12,082 nt of DNA from JAMWZF01 sp041628615 (GCA_041628615.1 JBFKOW010000113.1:1-12082); one strand, 5' to 3'; positions 1-6,811 are shown, counted from the stretch's first letter. Notes: generated from the letters alone by a model not told the origin. Program-made: numbers and translations.

Positions 1-62
1 CCCACCTCACGCCCGGCGATCGGCCGGTCCGGCAGAGTGAGGTGGGTCTCGACCCACCGCAC
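1..62. repeat. Overlapping inverted repeats downstream of nlpD (REP-like or terminator)
   Basis: Seen: the arm at 37-47 pairs with 52-62 around a four-base loop (48-51), giving a ten-pair stem with one mismatch (A40/G59). The core GGTGGGT/ACCCACC is perfect. The ten bases at 1-10 (CCCACCTCAC) are also the exact reverse complement of 37-46, so the same arm has two possible partners. The element lies 15 bases past the nlpD stop on the minus strand. No T-run follows it in the direction of nlpD transcription, so it is not a classical intrinsic terminator. It could be a T-less terminator, an mRNA 3'-end stabiliser or a REP-like interspersed repeat whose neighbouring copy begins left of the window. 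The pairing is certain; the role is inferred. Confidence 0.55.
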
Positions 63-76
63 CCGACGCGCCGGGA

Positions 77-1252
77 TCAGGGCAGGTAATCGTTCGGATC
101 GACGCTCTCGAGCCCTTCGCGGACCTCGAAATGCAGGAAGGACGGGTCGCCGGCGGGCACCCGCGCCAGCGTCTGGCCGGCCCGCACGCTGTCGCCCTTG
201 GCCACCGCGAGCCCCTCGAGGTTGACGTAGACGGTCAGCAGGTTGTCGCTGTGCCGGAGCACCACGATCGAGGCCCCGTCGGTGTTCTGGGTGATCGCCG
301 CCACGGTGCCGTCGCCGGCGGCCTTGACCGGGGTCCCGGCCGGCACCGCGATGTCGATCCCCTCGTTCCGGCCGCGGGCGTAGTCGCGGATGATCGACCC
401 GCGCACCGGGTACTGGAAGCGGGCATCCGAGGCGCCCGCCGCGGGCGCGCCGCCGAGGTCCGGGCGCGGCGGCGCGGCGGCCGCCGGAGTAGCGCCGGGC
501 GCGGTGTCGTCGCGGGGCAGGGGCTGGGCGGCCGAGGGCGGCACCGGGGTCGGGCTGCCGGCGCCCGGGACCGGGACCGCCGCCGCGGGGGTGACGCCAG
601 CACCGCCCGGCAGGGTGATCGGGATCAGCAGGAACTGGCCTTCGCGGATGTCGAAATCCGGACCGAGGCCGTTCCAGTCGGCGATCGACCGCACCGGCAC
701 GTCGTAGTTGCGGGCGATGGAATAGACCGTCTCGCCGCGCTGCACCCGGTGGCGGACCGGCTCGAACCCGGTCTGCGCCGCCGGCGCGGAAGCCGCCGCC
801 GGGACCGCCGCCGGGGCGCCCGCCTCGGCCCGGTCGATGGCGCTCGAGGCGAGATCCGTGACGTTCACGCCGGGGGGCTGGAGCGGCCCCGCGCCGGGCG
901 CCCCGGTCGCCAGAGAGGGCTCCGCGACGCGGCCCGGAAGGGCGATGATCTCGTCCCGCCGGAGGGCGGTTTCCGGGGTCAGGCCGTTGTAGCGGGCCAG
1001 CGCGCCGGCATCGATGCCAAGCCGTCCGGCGATGCTGGCCACGGTGTCGCCGCGCCGGGCCACCACGACCTGGTAGTTCGGATAGGAGATGATGCCCCGG
1101 TCGTCGGGCGCAGGCCGCGGCGCGATGCTCCGCGACGCCTGCGTCGTGTCGAAGCCCTGGCCCAGGTCGCGCAGGTCGAAGTCCAGCGGCTCGGTGCAGG
1201 CGGTCAACGCCGCAAGAGCCACTCCGGTCATCCAAAGTCTCGGTATCATCAT
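77..1252 (-). CDS. nlpD: NlpD-like LysM/LytM (M23-fold) outer-envelope lipoprotein
   Basis: This is a lipoprotein of 391 residues that probably activates a cell-wall amidase at division or remodelling sites in the periplasm. Seen: a signal peptide with lipobox L-T-A-C (lipidated Cys19), two LysM peptidoglycan-binding domains (about 60-106 and 168-212), Ala/Pro-rich linkers (107-165, 213-277) and a C-terminal LytM/M23 domain (about 280-390). The LytM zinc/catalytic set is incomplete: Asp300 and His374 remain, but the HxGxD His is Asn296, the first His of HxH is Phe372, and the middle His position is Asn344. As in E. coli NlpD and EnvC, the domain is therefore probably not an active endopeptidase. 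The start is ATG-ATG; the second ATG at 1249 is better spaced from the AGGG upstream. It is last in surE-pcm-nlpD, a gene order known across proteobacteria. It could also be annotated simply as an M23 family peptidase. Confidence 0.9.
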   Translation of the reverse strand: MMIPRLWMTGVALAALTACTEPLDFDLRDLGQGFDTTQASRSIAPRPAPDDRGIISYPNYQVVVARRGDTVASIAGRLGIDAGALARYNGLTPETALRRDEIIALPGRVAEPSLATGAPGAGPLQPPGVNVTDLASSAIDRAEAGAPAAVPAAASAPAAQTGFEPVRHRVQRGETVYSIARNYDVPVRSIADWNGLGPDFDIREGQFLLIPITLPGGAGVTPAAAVPVPGAGSPTPVPPSAAQPLPRDDTAPGATPAAAAPPRPDLGGAPAAGASDARFQYPVRGSIIRDYARGRNEGIDIAVPAGTPVKAAGDGTVAAITQNTDGASIVVLRHSDNLLTVYVNLEGLAVAKGDSVRAGQTLARVPAGDPSFLHFEVREGLESVDPNDYLP

Positions 1253-1340
1253 TCTGCCCTCACTCCGCCGGGGTCCCGTTCGCCGGACCTTCCGCCACTT
1301 GCCTCGCGTCCCGGTGCAGGTTGCCCGCCCGGTCCTTCGC

Positions 1341-1991
1341 TCACCCGTCCTGTGCCAGCCCCTCCACGAGGGGCACGAAGCGCACCTTCAGGAGCTCTTC
1401 GTAGTCGTAGCCCGTCTCGGTCCGGTGCACCCGGATCAGCCGTTGCACCGCGTCGGACTGGCCCACCGGCAGCACCATGATACCGCCGATCCGCAATTGC
1501 GCCAAGAGCGGGCCGGGCGGGTCCTCGGCCGCTGCGGTGACCAGGATACGGTCGAAGGGGGCCTGTTCGGCCAGTCCGAAGCAGCCGTCCGAGACCAGCG
1601 CGGTGATGTTGGTCAACCCCAGCGCCTCGAAGCGGGCGCGGGCTTCCTGCACCAGCCGGCGGTGCCGGTCCACGGTGTAGACCCGGCGCACCAGCCGGGA
1701 CAGGATCGCCGCCTGGTAGCCCGAGCCGGTGCCCACCTCCAGAACCTTGTCCCGGTCCGACAGTTTCAGCGCCTGGGTCATCAGCCCGACCACCGAGGGC
1801 TGCGAGATGGTCTGTCCGCAGGCGATCGGCAGCGGCATGTCGCCATAGGCCTGGTCCGAGAACAGCCCGGTGACGAAGAGCGACCGGTCCGTCGCCTCCA
1901 TCGCGCTCAGCACCGCCTTGTCTGTCACGCCCTTGGACCGCAGCGCGTAGAGGAACTGCATCTGCTGTTCGGCGCCGGGTCCGGCCGTCAT
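1341..1991 (-). CDS. pcm: Protein-L-isoaspartate O-methyltransferase
   Basis: Pcm transfers a methyl group from S-adenosylmethionine to L-isoaspartyl residues in aged proteins, starting their repair to aspartate in the cytoplasm. Seen: 216 residues, close to the family length; the substrate-side signature GQTISQP (59-65); SAM-binding motif I VLEVGTGSGY (83-92); the post-II stretch VTAAAED (151-157); and the C-terminal RFVPLVEG (204-211). The start is well fixed: the ATG overlaps the surE stop as ATGA (1988-1991), and a strong GGAGG (1999-2003) lies seven bases upstream inside the end of surE. Translation is therefore probably coupled to SurE. An 88-base gap without clear signals separates it from nlpD. 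Confidence 0.96.
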   Translation of the reverse strand: MTAGPGAEQQMQFLYALRSKGVTDKAVLSAMEATDRSLFVTGLFSDQAYGDMPLPIACGQTISQPSVVGLMTQALKLSDRDKVLEVGTGSGYQAAILSRLVRRVYTVDRHRRLVQEARARFEALGLTNITALVSDGCFGLAEQAPFDRILVTAAAEDPPGPLLAQLRIGGIMVLPVGQSDAVQRLIRVHRTETGYDYEELLKVRFVPLVEGLAQDG

Positions 1992-2773
1992 CTCAGCGCC
2001 TCCGCCAGGGGACCGAGCAGGTCATGGGCCGTGAGGTCCGCCCGCATCGGCGTCACCGAGATGTAGCCGTCGAGATTGGCCCGGGCATCGGTGCCCGGCG
2101 CGCTGGGTTCGTCCTGCGGCCCGCCCCGGACCCAGAGGAACCGGCGCTGGTTCGGGGCGATCTGCGGCTCGACCGTGAACCGGGTGGTGGGCCGCAGGCC
2201 CTGCGGCACCGCCAGCGTGCCGCGCACGTCGGCGGCCGCGACCGGCGGGAAGTTGACGTTGTAGAAGGTCCGGTAGCCCTCGCCGCTCCAGAGATCGGCG
2301 TCGAGCAGCGCCCGGACCACGGCGGCGCCGTGCTGCCGGGCCGCGTCGAAGGGGTCGTCGAGGTCGCGGTTGGCCGGGCCGTAGAACTGCGACAGCGCCA
2401 CCGCCGGCAGGCGCTGCAGCGCGGCCTCAAGCGCGCCGCCGATGGTGCCGGAATAGAGCACGTTCTCGGCCGCGTTGTTGCCCCGGTTCACCCCGGACAG
2501 CACGAGGTCCGGCAGCGCCTCGGCCATCACGTCGTAGAGCCCGGCCAGCACGCAGTCGGCCGGCGAGCCCTCGGCGGCAAAGCGCCGCGGCCCGAGTTCG
2601 GCGATCATCGTAGGATGGGCGTAGGAGATGCAGTGGCCGACCCCCGACTGCTCGAACGCGGGGGCCACGGTCCAGACCTCGCCGTCGGGACCGGCGATAC
2701 GGGCCGCGATCTCGTGCAGCACCGCGAGCCCGGGCGCGTTGATCCCGTCGTCGTTGGTGATGAGGATGCGCAT
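1988..2773 (-). CDS. surE: 5'/3'-nucleotidase SurE
   Basis: SurE is a metal-dependent phosphatase that removes phosphate from nucleoside 5'- and 3'-monophosphates and is linked to stationary-phase survival. Seen with the start at 2773: 261 residues beginning MRILITNDDG, with metal ligands Asp8 and Asp9, the EQSG serine (Ser43), and Asn96 in SGVNRGNN followed by the conserved SGTIGGA stretch. The frame stays open to 2842, but those 23 extra residues are Arg/Pro-rich, unlike the family, and cover a likely promoter, so I chose 2773. An AAGGGCGG run lies just upstream. The stop overlaps pcm by ATGA. It is probably the first gene of its own transcript with pcm and nlpD. Confidence 0.96.
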   Translation of the reverse strand: MRILITNDDGINAPGLAVLHEIAARIAGPDGEVWTVAPAFEQSGVGHCISYAHPTMIAELGPRRFAAEGSPADCVLAGLYDVMAEALPDLVLSGVNRGNNAAENVLYSGTIGGALEAALQRLPAVALSQFYGPANRDLDDPFDAARQHGAAVVRALLDADLWSGEGYRTFYNVNFPPVAAADVRGTLAVPQGLRPTTRFTVEPQIAPNQRRFLWVRGGPQDEPSAPGTDARANLDGYISVTPMRADLTAHDLLGPLAEALR

Positions 2774-2813
2774 GGACCGCCCTTGTGCCGCTTCCCGGTG
2801 TCGCCTGCGGGCC

Positions 2814-2842
2814 GGTTTAGGCGCAGATCCGCCGGGCGGCAA
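2814..2842 (-). promoter_or_regulatory. Candidate sigma-70-type promoter for surE-pcm-nlpD
   Basis: Seen on the minus strand: TTGCCG (2837-2842) as a -35 and TAAACC (2814-2819) as a -10, with exactly 17 bases between them. These match the consensus at four and three positions. Transcription would begin about 35 bases before the chosen surE start. The -10 is one of the few A/T-rich spots in the gap. Promoter use is inferred. Confidence 0.35.
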
Positions 2843-2847
2843 GCTGC

Positions 2848-2903
2848 GGGCCGGGGCGCGGCGCCGGCCCCCACGGCCTGTTGCCGCCGCGCCCGGGCGC
2901 GGC
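2848..2903 (-). terminator. Two GC palindromes after the SDR gene, possible transcript boundary
   Basis: Seen: an 18-base perfect palindrome (2886-2903, GCCGCGCCC/GGGCGCGGC) that abuts the SDR stop codon, then a second hairpin with arms 2848-2854 and 2864-2870 (GGGCCGG/CCGGCCC, nine-base loop). Neither is followed by a T-run on the minus strand, so a standard intrinsic terminator is not shown. Their position right after a stop and just before the candidate surE promoter suggests a transcript end or an RNA-stabilising structure. Confidence 0.35.
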
Positions 2904-3539
2904 TCAGAGGATCTCGGGGAGCAGCCGCGCCGCCTCGTCCCGGGGCGGGGCGAGGGGGGCGCGGTCTTCGCCGGGATGGAACCGGGCGCGGACCCCGGTA
3001 GGCATCGGCCGCGGTGCCAGGATCGTCACCGTCGGGCCGGTGCGGGCGGTCTCGGCGGCCCAGGACCGCACCAGCGCCATCTGCGCCGCCTTGGTCGCGC
3101 CGTAGGAGCCGAAGAAGGGCTCGCCGCCGCGCGGGTCGTCGAAGAACACCGCCCGGCCCCGCGCGCCGAGCAGCGGCCCGACATAGGCGATCAGCCGCTG
3201 GGTCGCGGTGACGTTCACCTCGATCGACTTCGCGAGGTCCTTCGGGCCGATATGGCCTGCCGGGGCCAGCGGCGCGGGGTGGATCGCGGTGTGGACCCAG
3301 AGCGAGATCCCGCCCCAGCGGTCGTGGACCGACCGGCAGAGCTGCTGCATCGCGGCGTCGACGCAGATGTCCATCGGCGCCAGCGTCGCCTCGCCGCCCG
3401 CCGCGCGGATCCGGTCGTCGAGTTCCTCTAGCGCGCCGACCGTCCTTGCCACGGCGACGACGTGATGGGTGGCGGCCAGCGCCTCGGCCAGCGCCGCGCC
3501 GAGCCCGCGGGAGGCCCCGGTGACCAGCGCGACGCTCAT
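2904..3539 (-). CDS. SDR-fold protein with degenerate catalytic motifs
   Basis: This is a short-chain dehydrogenase/reductase-like protein of 211 residues, slightly short for the classical family (about 250). Seen: an N-terminal Rossmann strand with cofactor motif TGASRGLG (7-14), Asn109 in EVNVT, and the active-site pair Tyr146-Lys150 (YGATK). The usual NNAG motif is replaced by WVHTAIH (81-87). The catalytic Ser expected about 13 residues before Tyr146 is missing; that segment reads VFFDDPRGG (131-139). Cofactor binding is likely but ordinary dehydrogenase activity is doubtful; substrate unknown. The start overlaps the upstream sulfotransferase-like stop as ATGA (3536-3539), so the two are probably translated together. 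Two GC palindromes follow the stop. Confidence 0.88.
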   Translation of the reverse strand: MSVALVTGASRGLGAALAEALAATHHVVAVARTVGALEELDDRIRAAGGEATLAPMDICVDAAMQQLCRSVHDRWGGISLWVHTAIHPAPLAPAGHIGPKDLAKSIEVNVTATQRLIAYVGPLLGARGRAVFFDDPRGGEPFFGSYGATKAAQMALVRSWAAETARTGPTVTILAPRPMPTGVRARFHPGEDRAPLAPPRDEAARLLPEIL

Positions 3540-4099
3540 GACTCGCCGCTCGCGTTGTGGTGCTCGGCCAGCGCGGCGCGGGCGGCAGGCAGGTCGCCGG
3601 TCGCGCCGATCCAGTCGATGAAACGGTCGAAGTCGGCGGCGATGGTTTCGAGCTGCATGGCCATCACGTGGGTCTTGTCACGCAGGAAGTGGCGGATGTT
3701 TTCGGTCACGGTGTCGACGTAGTCCTTGCAGTAGCGGAAACGGGGGGCGTCGGGGTCGCGGCTGGGGGCGTGCATCAGGATATCGGTGCGGTAGGCCCGA
3801 AGGATGCCCTGGCCCGACCGCTTGAGAAAGCTGCGCGCCACCGCGTCGGGATCGCGGGTGAGGTGGACATAGGCCGCACGGTCGCCCCAGTGCCGGTCGA
3901 GCCGGCCCAGGAGCCAGCTCAGCCGGTTGTCGATCTCGATGTGGTTCTCGCCGAACTCGAAGCGGCCGCTCCCGGTCATGTGGCAGCGGGTCTCGTGCCC
4001 GGCGGTGTAGTTGTCGAAATGGGCGCAGGCCCGTGCCAGCGTGGTCGAGCCGCAGCGCCCGGTATTGAGAACGATGATGGTGCGCGGAACCCCGGTCAT
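3536..4099 (-). CDS. Small sulfotransferase-like protein
   Basis: This is a protein of 187 residues with features of PAPS-dependent sulfotransferases, which move a sulfate group from PAPS to an acceptor. Seen: the N-terminal strand and P-loop-like 5'-phosphosulfate motif NTGRCGSTTLAR (12-23), and a 3'-phosphate motif in HLTRDPDAVARSF, with Arg82 and Ser90 placed as in the family. It is short for a sulfotransferase, leaving little room for an acceptor domain; the acceptor is unknown. I chose the ATG at 4099 because an AGAGGGG stretch (4104-4110) sits just upstream; the frame itself is open to 4135. The stop overlaps the SDR start (ATGA), and the 64-base gap behind it holds a small hairpin. The fold call is fairly sure, the reaction is not. 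Confidence 0.82.
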   Translation of the reverse strand: MTGVPRTIIVLNTGRCGSTTLARACAHFDNYTAGHETRCHMTGSGRFEFGENHIEIDNRLSWLLGRLDRHWGDRAAYVHLTRDPDAVARSFLKRSGQGILRAYRTDILMHAPSRDPDAPRFRYCKDYVDTVTENIRHFLRDKTHVMAMQLETIAADFDRFIDWIGATGDLPAARAALAEHHNASGES

Positions 4100-4163
4100 G
4101 GCGCCCCTCTTGCCGGGAACCGGCGGGCCGCGCAAGCGCCGAGCCGGGACGCCGGGGGGCGGC

Positions 4164-4424
4164 TCAGGCCCCGGGCATGCGCAGGACGGTTTCCCGGCCG
4201 TTGCGCGCGAGGGTGATCCAGTCCTCGCCGATGCTCACGATCCGGCCCTCGGAGAGTTGGTCGCCGAGCGCGTGTTCCGCGATCTGGCCCGAGGGCAGGC
4301 GCAACAGCACGCGGGCGCTCTCGGGGCCGCGGAAGACGCCGATCAGGGTCAGGTCGGACAGGTCGAGCGCAGCGGGGACGGAGGCCGCGGCGGCGACCTC
4401 GGGGGGCGTCTGGGTTTCGGACAT
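4164..4424 (-). CDS. Short PilP/GspC-like domain protein
   Basis: This is an 86-residue protein. Seen: a short Ala-rich lead, then one compact beta-rich domain (about 20-84) with the sequence style of the homology region shared by type IV pilus PilP and type II secretion GspC: LTLIGVFRG, a LLRLPSGQ strand, a G-D-x-L turn, RIVSIGEDWITL and VLRMPG. There is no signal peptide, lipobox or membrane helix, and no pilus or secretion genes lie nearby, so it is not a complete PilP. Similar small proteins occur in Rhodobacterales, as far as I recall. It is probably first in a unit with the sulfotransferase-like and SDR-like genes; the 147 bases upstream contain the likely promoter area. The fold is inferred from pattern; function unknown. 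Confidence 0.72.
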   Translation of the reverse strand: MSETQTPPEVAAAASVPAALDLSDLTLIGVFRGPESARVLLRLPSGQIAEHALGDQLSEGRIVSIGEDWITLARNGRETVLRMPGA

Positions 4425-4571
4425 GGAGTGCCTGTGGGATTCGGGCTTTGCCTCTGGACCGCGCGCTCATGCCACGATGCTGCGGTGCAGAAAACCCCAA
4501 ATGCGCGCCGCGCCGCCGCGTCGCGGTCACATCGGCGTGGGCCCGCCGCCGCGCCGGACGCGGCTGCCCGG
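4425..4571 (-). other. 147-base gap between purF and the PilP-like gene
   Basis: No gene seen. Just past the purF stop lies a six-pair hairpin (4548-4553 with 4559-4564, GCCGCG/CGCGGC) without a following T-run. A small A/T-rich island (about 4490-4504; GGGGTTTT on the minus strand) stands out from the GC-rich surroundings. A weak promoter could start there (TTTTCT, 17 bases, CATGAG on the minus strand, three matches in each box), plus a short inverted repeat CTGC/GCAG. These are suggestive only. Confidence 0.3.
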
Positions 4572-6026
4572 CTACTCCGCGGCCTTGAGGGTGAAGCCCC
4601 TGTCGATCATGTCGCTGGGCGCGACCGGGTAGTCGCCCGAGAAGCAGGCGTCGCAGTATTGCGGCGATTTCGGATCCCGCCCGCCGGCCTCGCCCACCGC
4701 GCGGTAGAGCCCGTCGAGCGAGATGAAGCGCAGCGAATCGACCCCGAGATGGCGCTGCATCTCCTCCTCGGACATCGTCGCGGCGAGCAGCTTCTCGCGC
4801 TGCGGGGTGTCGACGCCATAGAAGCAGGGCCAGGCGGTGGGCGGGCTGGCGATGCGGAAATGCACCTCGGCGGCGCCGGCGTCGAGGATCATCTCCTTGA
4901 TCTTGCGGCTGGTGGTGCCGCGCACGACCGAGTCGTCCACCAGCACCACGCGCTTGCCCGCGATCAGCGCCCGGTTGACGTTCAGCTTGAGCCGGACCCC
5001 CATGTTGCGGATCTGCTCGGTCGGTTCGATGAAGGTGCGCCCGACATACTGGTTGCGGATGATCCCCATGCCGAACGGGATGCCGGATTGCGCCGCGTAG
5101 CCGATCGCCGCCGGGGTGCCGCTGTCGGGGACCGGGCAGACGAGGTCGGCCTCGACCGGCGCTTCCTTGGCCAGTTCCCGGCCGATCGCCTCGCGGGTCT
5201 CGTAGACCGAGCGGCCGCCGACGATGCTGTCGGGCCGCGAGAAATACACGTGTTCGAAGATGCAGAACCGCGACCGCCGGCGGCGGAACGGGTGATGGCT
5301 CTCGATCCCGTCGTCGGTGATGACCACCATCTCGCCGGGCTCGATCTCGCGCACCACCTCGGCGCCGATGATGTCGAGCGCGCAGGTCTCGGATGCGATG
5401 CACCAGCCGTCGCCGACCTTGCCGAGCACCAGCGGCCGCACGCCCAGCGGGTCGCGCACCCCGATCAGCTTGGTCCGGGTCATCGCCACCACCGAGAACG
5501 CCCCCTCGACCCGGCGCAGCGCGTCCTCCATCCGGGCCGGGATGTCGCGCTGAAGGCTCCGGGCCATCAGGTGGATGATGCATTCGCTGTCTGACGAGGA
5601 CTGGAAGATCGAGCCCCGCTCGATCAGTTCGCGGCGCAGCGCCTCGGCATTGGTGATGTTGCCGTTATGGGCGATCGCCGCGCCGCCCATCGCGAATTCG
5701 CCGAAGAAGGGCTGCACGTCGCGGATCGCGGTCTGGCCCTTCGACCCGGCGGTGGAATAGCGCACGTGGCCGATGCCGATCGGGCCGGGCAGCTTGGCGA
5801 TGGTTTCGGCGTCGGTGAAGTTGTCGCGGACATAGCCGAAGCGGCGGGCGGACTGGAACCCGGTCTCGGGGTCGTGGGTGACGATGCCGCCGGCCTCCTG
5901 GCCGCGGTGCTGCAGCGCGTGCAGCCCGAGGGCCACGAAACTGGCCGCGTCGGCGACGCCGATGACGCCGAAGACACCGCATTCCTCCCTCAGCTTGTCA
6001 TCGTCGAAGGGATGGGCCGGTGGCAT
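4572..6026 (-). CDS. purF: Amidophosphoribosyltransferase (glutamine PRPP amidotransferase)
   Basis: PurF makes 5-phosphoribosylamine from PRPP and glutamine, the committed step of purine synthesis. Seen in 484 residues from 6026: a class II (Ntn) glutaminase domain whose nucleophile would be Cys16 (EECGVFG) after removal of a 15-residue propeptide; HRGQEAGG, GHVRYSTAG and NGNITN; then the phosphoribosyltransferase domain with the PRPP motif VVLVDDSVVRGTTS (360-373). Four cysteines placed like the 4Fe-4S ligands of the Bacillus-type enzyme are all present: Cys255 (FCIFEH), Cys401 (WPCFYG), and Cys458 and Cys461 (YCDAC). Start choice: ATG 6026 matches the family but has no clear ribosome site; GTG at 6038, ten bases after a GGAG, and GTG at 6077 are in frame. 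It follows cvpA, as in E. coli. Confidence 0.96.
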   Translation of the reverse strand: MPPAHPFDDDKLREECGVFGVIGVADAASFVALGLHALQHRGQEAGGIVTHDPETGFQSARRFGYVRDNFTDAETIAKLPGPIGIGHVRYSTAGSKGQTAIRDVQPFFGEFAMGGAAIAHNGNITNAEALRRELIERGSIFQSSSDSECIIHLMARSLQRDIPARMEDALRRVEGAFSVVAMTRTKLIGVRDPLGVRPLVLGKVGDGWCIASETCALDIIGAEVVREIEPGEMVVITDDGIESHHPFRRRRSRFCIFEHVYFSRPDSIVGGRSVYETREAIGRELAKEAPVEADLVCPVPDSGTPAAIGYAAQSGIPFGMGIIRNQYVGRTFIEPTEQIRNMGVRLKLNVNRALIAGKRVVLVDDSVVRGTTSRKIKEMILDAGAAEVHFRIASPPTAWPCFYGVDTPQREKLLAATMSEEEMQRHLGVDSLRFISLDGLYRAVGEAGGRDPKSPQYCDACFSGDYPVAPSDMIDRGFTLKAAE

Positions 6027-6202
6027 CTGGTGGGGCACGGCGGGGCAGCTCCGTTTCCGTCCTCTGGCAGCGCCCACTCCTTAGCGTCACGCCGGGGCGG
6101 TGTCACCAGCCTAACATGGTATAGCGCGTCAAGTTCGCGCGGCGAGGGGCCGAGGCCACAGGGACGGACTTCGGACGGGCAGGACAGCCGCCGTTGCGGG
6201 CG
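6027..6202 (-). promoter_or_regulatory. 176-base cvpA-purF gap with possible promoter
   Basis: This is the longest gap in the window. On the minus strand it carries TTGACG (6127-6132), a good -35-like hexamer, then TATACC (6118-6123) and a TTAGG stretch, together the most A/T-rich part of the gap. No -10 with 16-18 base spacing fits well (17 bases gives CTGGTG), so the promoter call is weak. An AAGGAG lies at about 6076-6081, but it touches the GTG at 6077 rather than being properly spaced from any start. No hairpin with a T-run and no recognisable purine riboswitch core was seen. Confidence 0.3.
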
Positions 6203-6811
6203 TTACTGGTTCGCGGGGGCCGGGGTCGCGGGGGTCGCCGGGGTCACGGTTTCCTGCGGCGCGGCGCAGGGTCCGACAAGCTGTTCGTACTGGGTGGTGA
6301 TCCAGCCCAGCGCCGCCTCGGGGTCCTGGTTCTCGAGCTGGCCGGTGAACCGCGAGAAAACCGCCGCCGACCGGCTGTCCTCGACCATCGCGAGGTCCTG
6401 CGCCGCCAGCACCGTGTCGTAGACGAAGAACGCCACCGCCACGAGCAGGATGCCGCGCGCCACCCCGAAAAGAAAGCCGAGGCCCTGGTCGAGACCGCCC
6501 AGCGCCGAGCGCTGCACCACGGACGAGAACAGCGGCGTGAAGATCGAGAACACCACGAGGGTCACGGCAAAGACCGAGGCGAAGGCGGCGATGATCGACA
6601 ATTCGCAGCTGTCGCCGATGAAATCGCCCACCACCGGGATCTGCTGCACCAGCGGCTTGGCCTGGTCGGCGAAGATGAAGGCGAGGATCGTCGCGCCGAT
6701 CCAGCCGGCGATGGCCATCGCCTCGCGGACGAAGCCGCGGCTGTAGGCGAGGAGCGCGGACAGGATGATGACCACCGCCACGATCCCGTCGATGATGGTG
6801 AAGCCTTCCAT
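6203..6811 (-). CDS. cvpA: CvpA family inner-membrane protein
   Basis: CvpA was named for its requirement in colicin V production in E. coli; its general role is unclear but appears envelope-related. Seen: 202 residues with about four hydrophobic helices (roughly 7-24, 33-50, 71-95, 112-133), the early YSRGFVREA segment, and the family signature GGLDQGLGFLFGVARG (105-120). The tail after 180 is Thr/Pro/Ala-rich and contains three tandem nine-base repeats (6219-6245) that encode TPA units. The start at 6811 has AAGGGCGAAGGA just upstream. It lies 36 bases after radA and 176 before purF; cvpA-purF is a known pairing. Confidence 0.92.
   Translation of the reverse strand: MEGFTIIDGIVAVVIILSALLAYSRGFVREAMAIAGWIGATILAFIFADQAKPLVQQIPVVGDFIGDSCELSIIAAFASVFAVTLVVFSIFTPLFSSVVQRSALGGLDQGLGFLFGVARGILLVAVAFFVYDTVLAAQDLAMVEDSRSAAVFSRFTGQLENQDPEAALGWITTQYEQLVGPCAAPQETVTPATPATPAPANQ
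6219..6245. repeat. Three tandem nine-base repeats in the cvpA 3' end
   Basis: Seen on the plus strand: GCCGGGGTC, GCGGGGGTC, GCCGGGGTC in immediate succession; the middle unit differs by one base. They encode the TPA-TPA-TPA portion of the CvpA tail. A unit length divisible by three means copy-number change would keep the frame. Probably a small slippage product. Confidence 0.75.

Noticed and set aside
131..1480. Open frame of 449 codons on the plus strand opposite nlpD
   Set aside because: Arg/Gly-rich antisense frame without motifs; nlpD has a signal peptide and three recognisable domains.
2774..2842. 23-residue N-terminal extension of SurE
   Set aside because: Not family-like, overlaps the candidate promoter, and the ATG at 2773 begins the conserved MRILITNDDG.
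4548..4564. Hairpin after purF as an intrinsic terminator
   Set aside because: Only six pairs and no T-run directly after it; kept only as a note in the gap entry.
4096..5583. Open frame of 495 codons on the minus strand, alternate frame of purF
   Set aside because: Arg/Pro/Ala-rich product without motifs; it overlaps the purF frame, which carries all expected catalytic residues.
4011..5594. Open frame of 527 codons on the plus strand opposite purF
   Set aside because: It lies antisense to purF, PilP-like and sulfotransferase genes; its product is His/Arg/Gly/Ala-rich low-complexity sequence without motifs, typical of antisense frames in GC-rich DNA.
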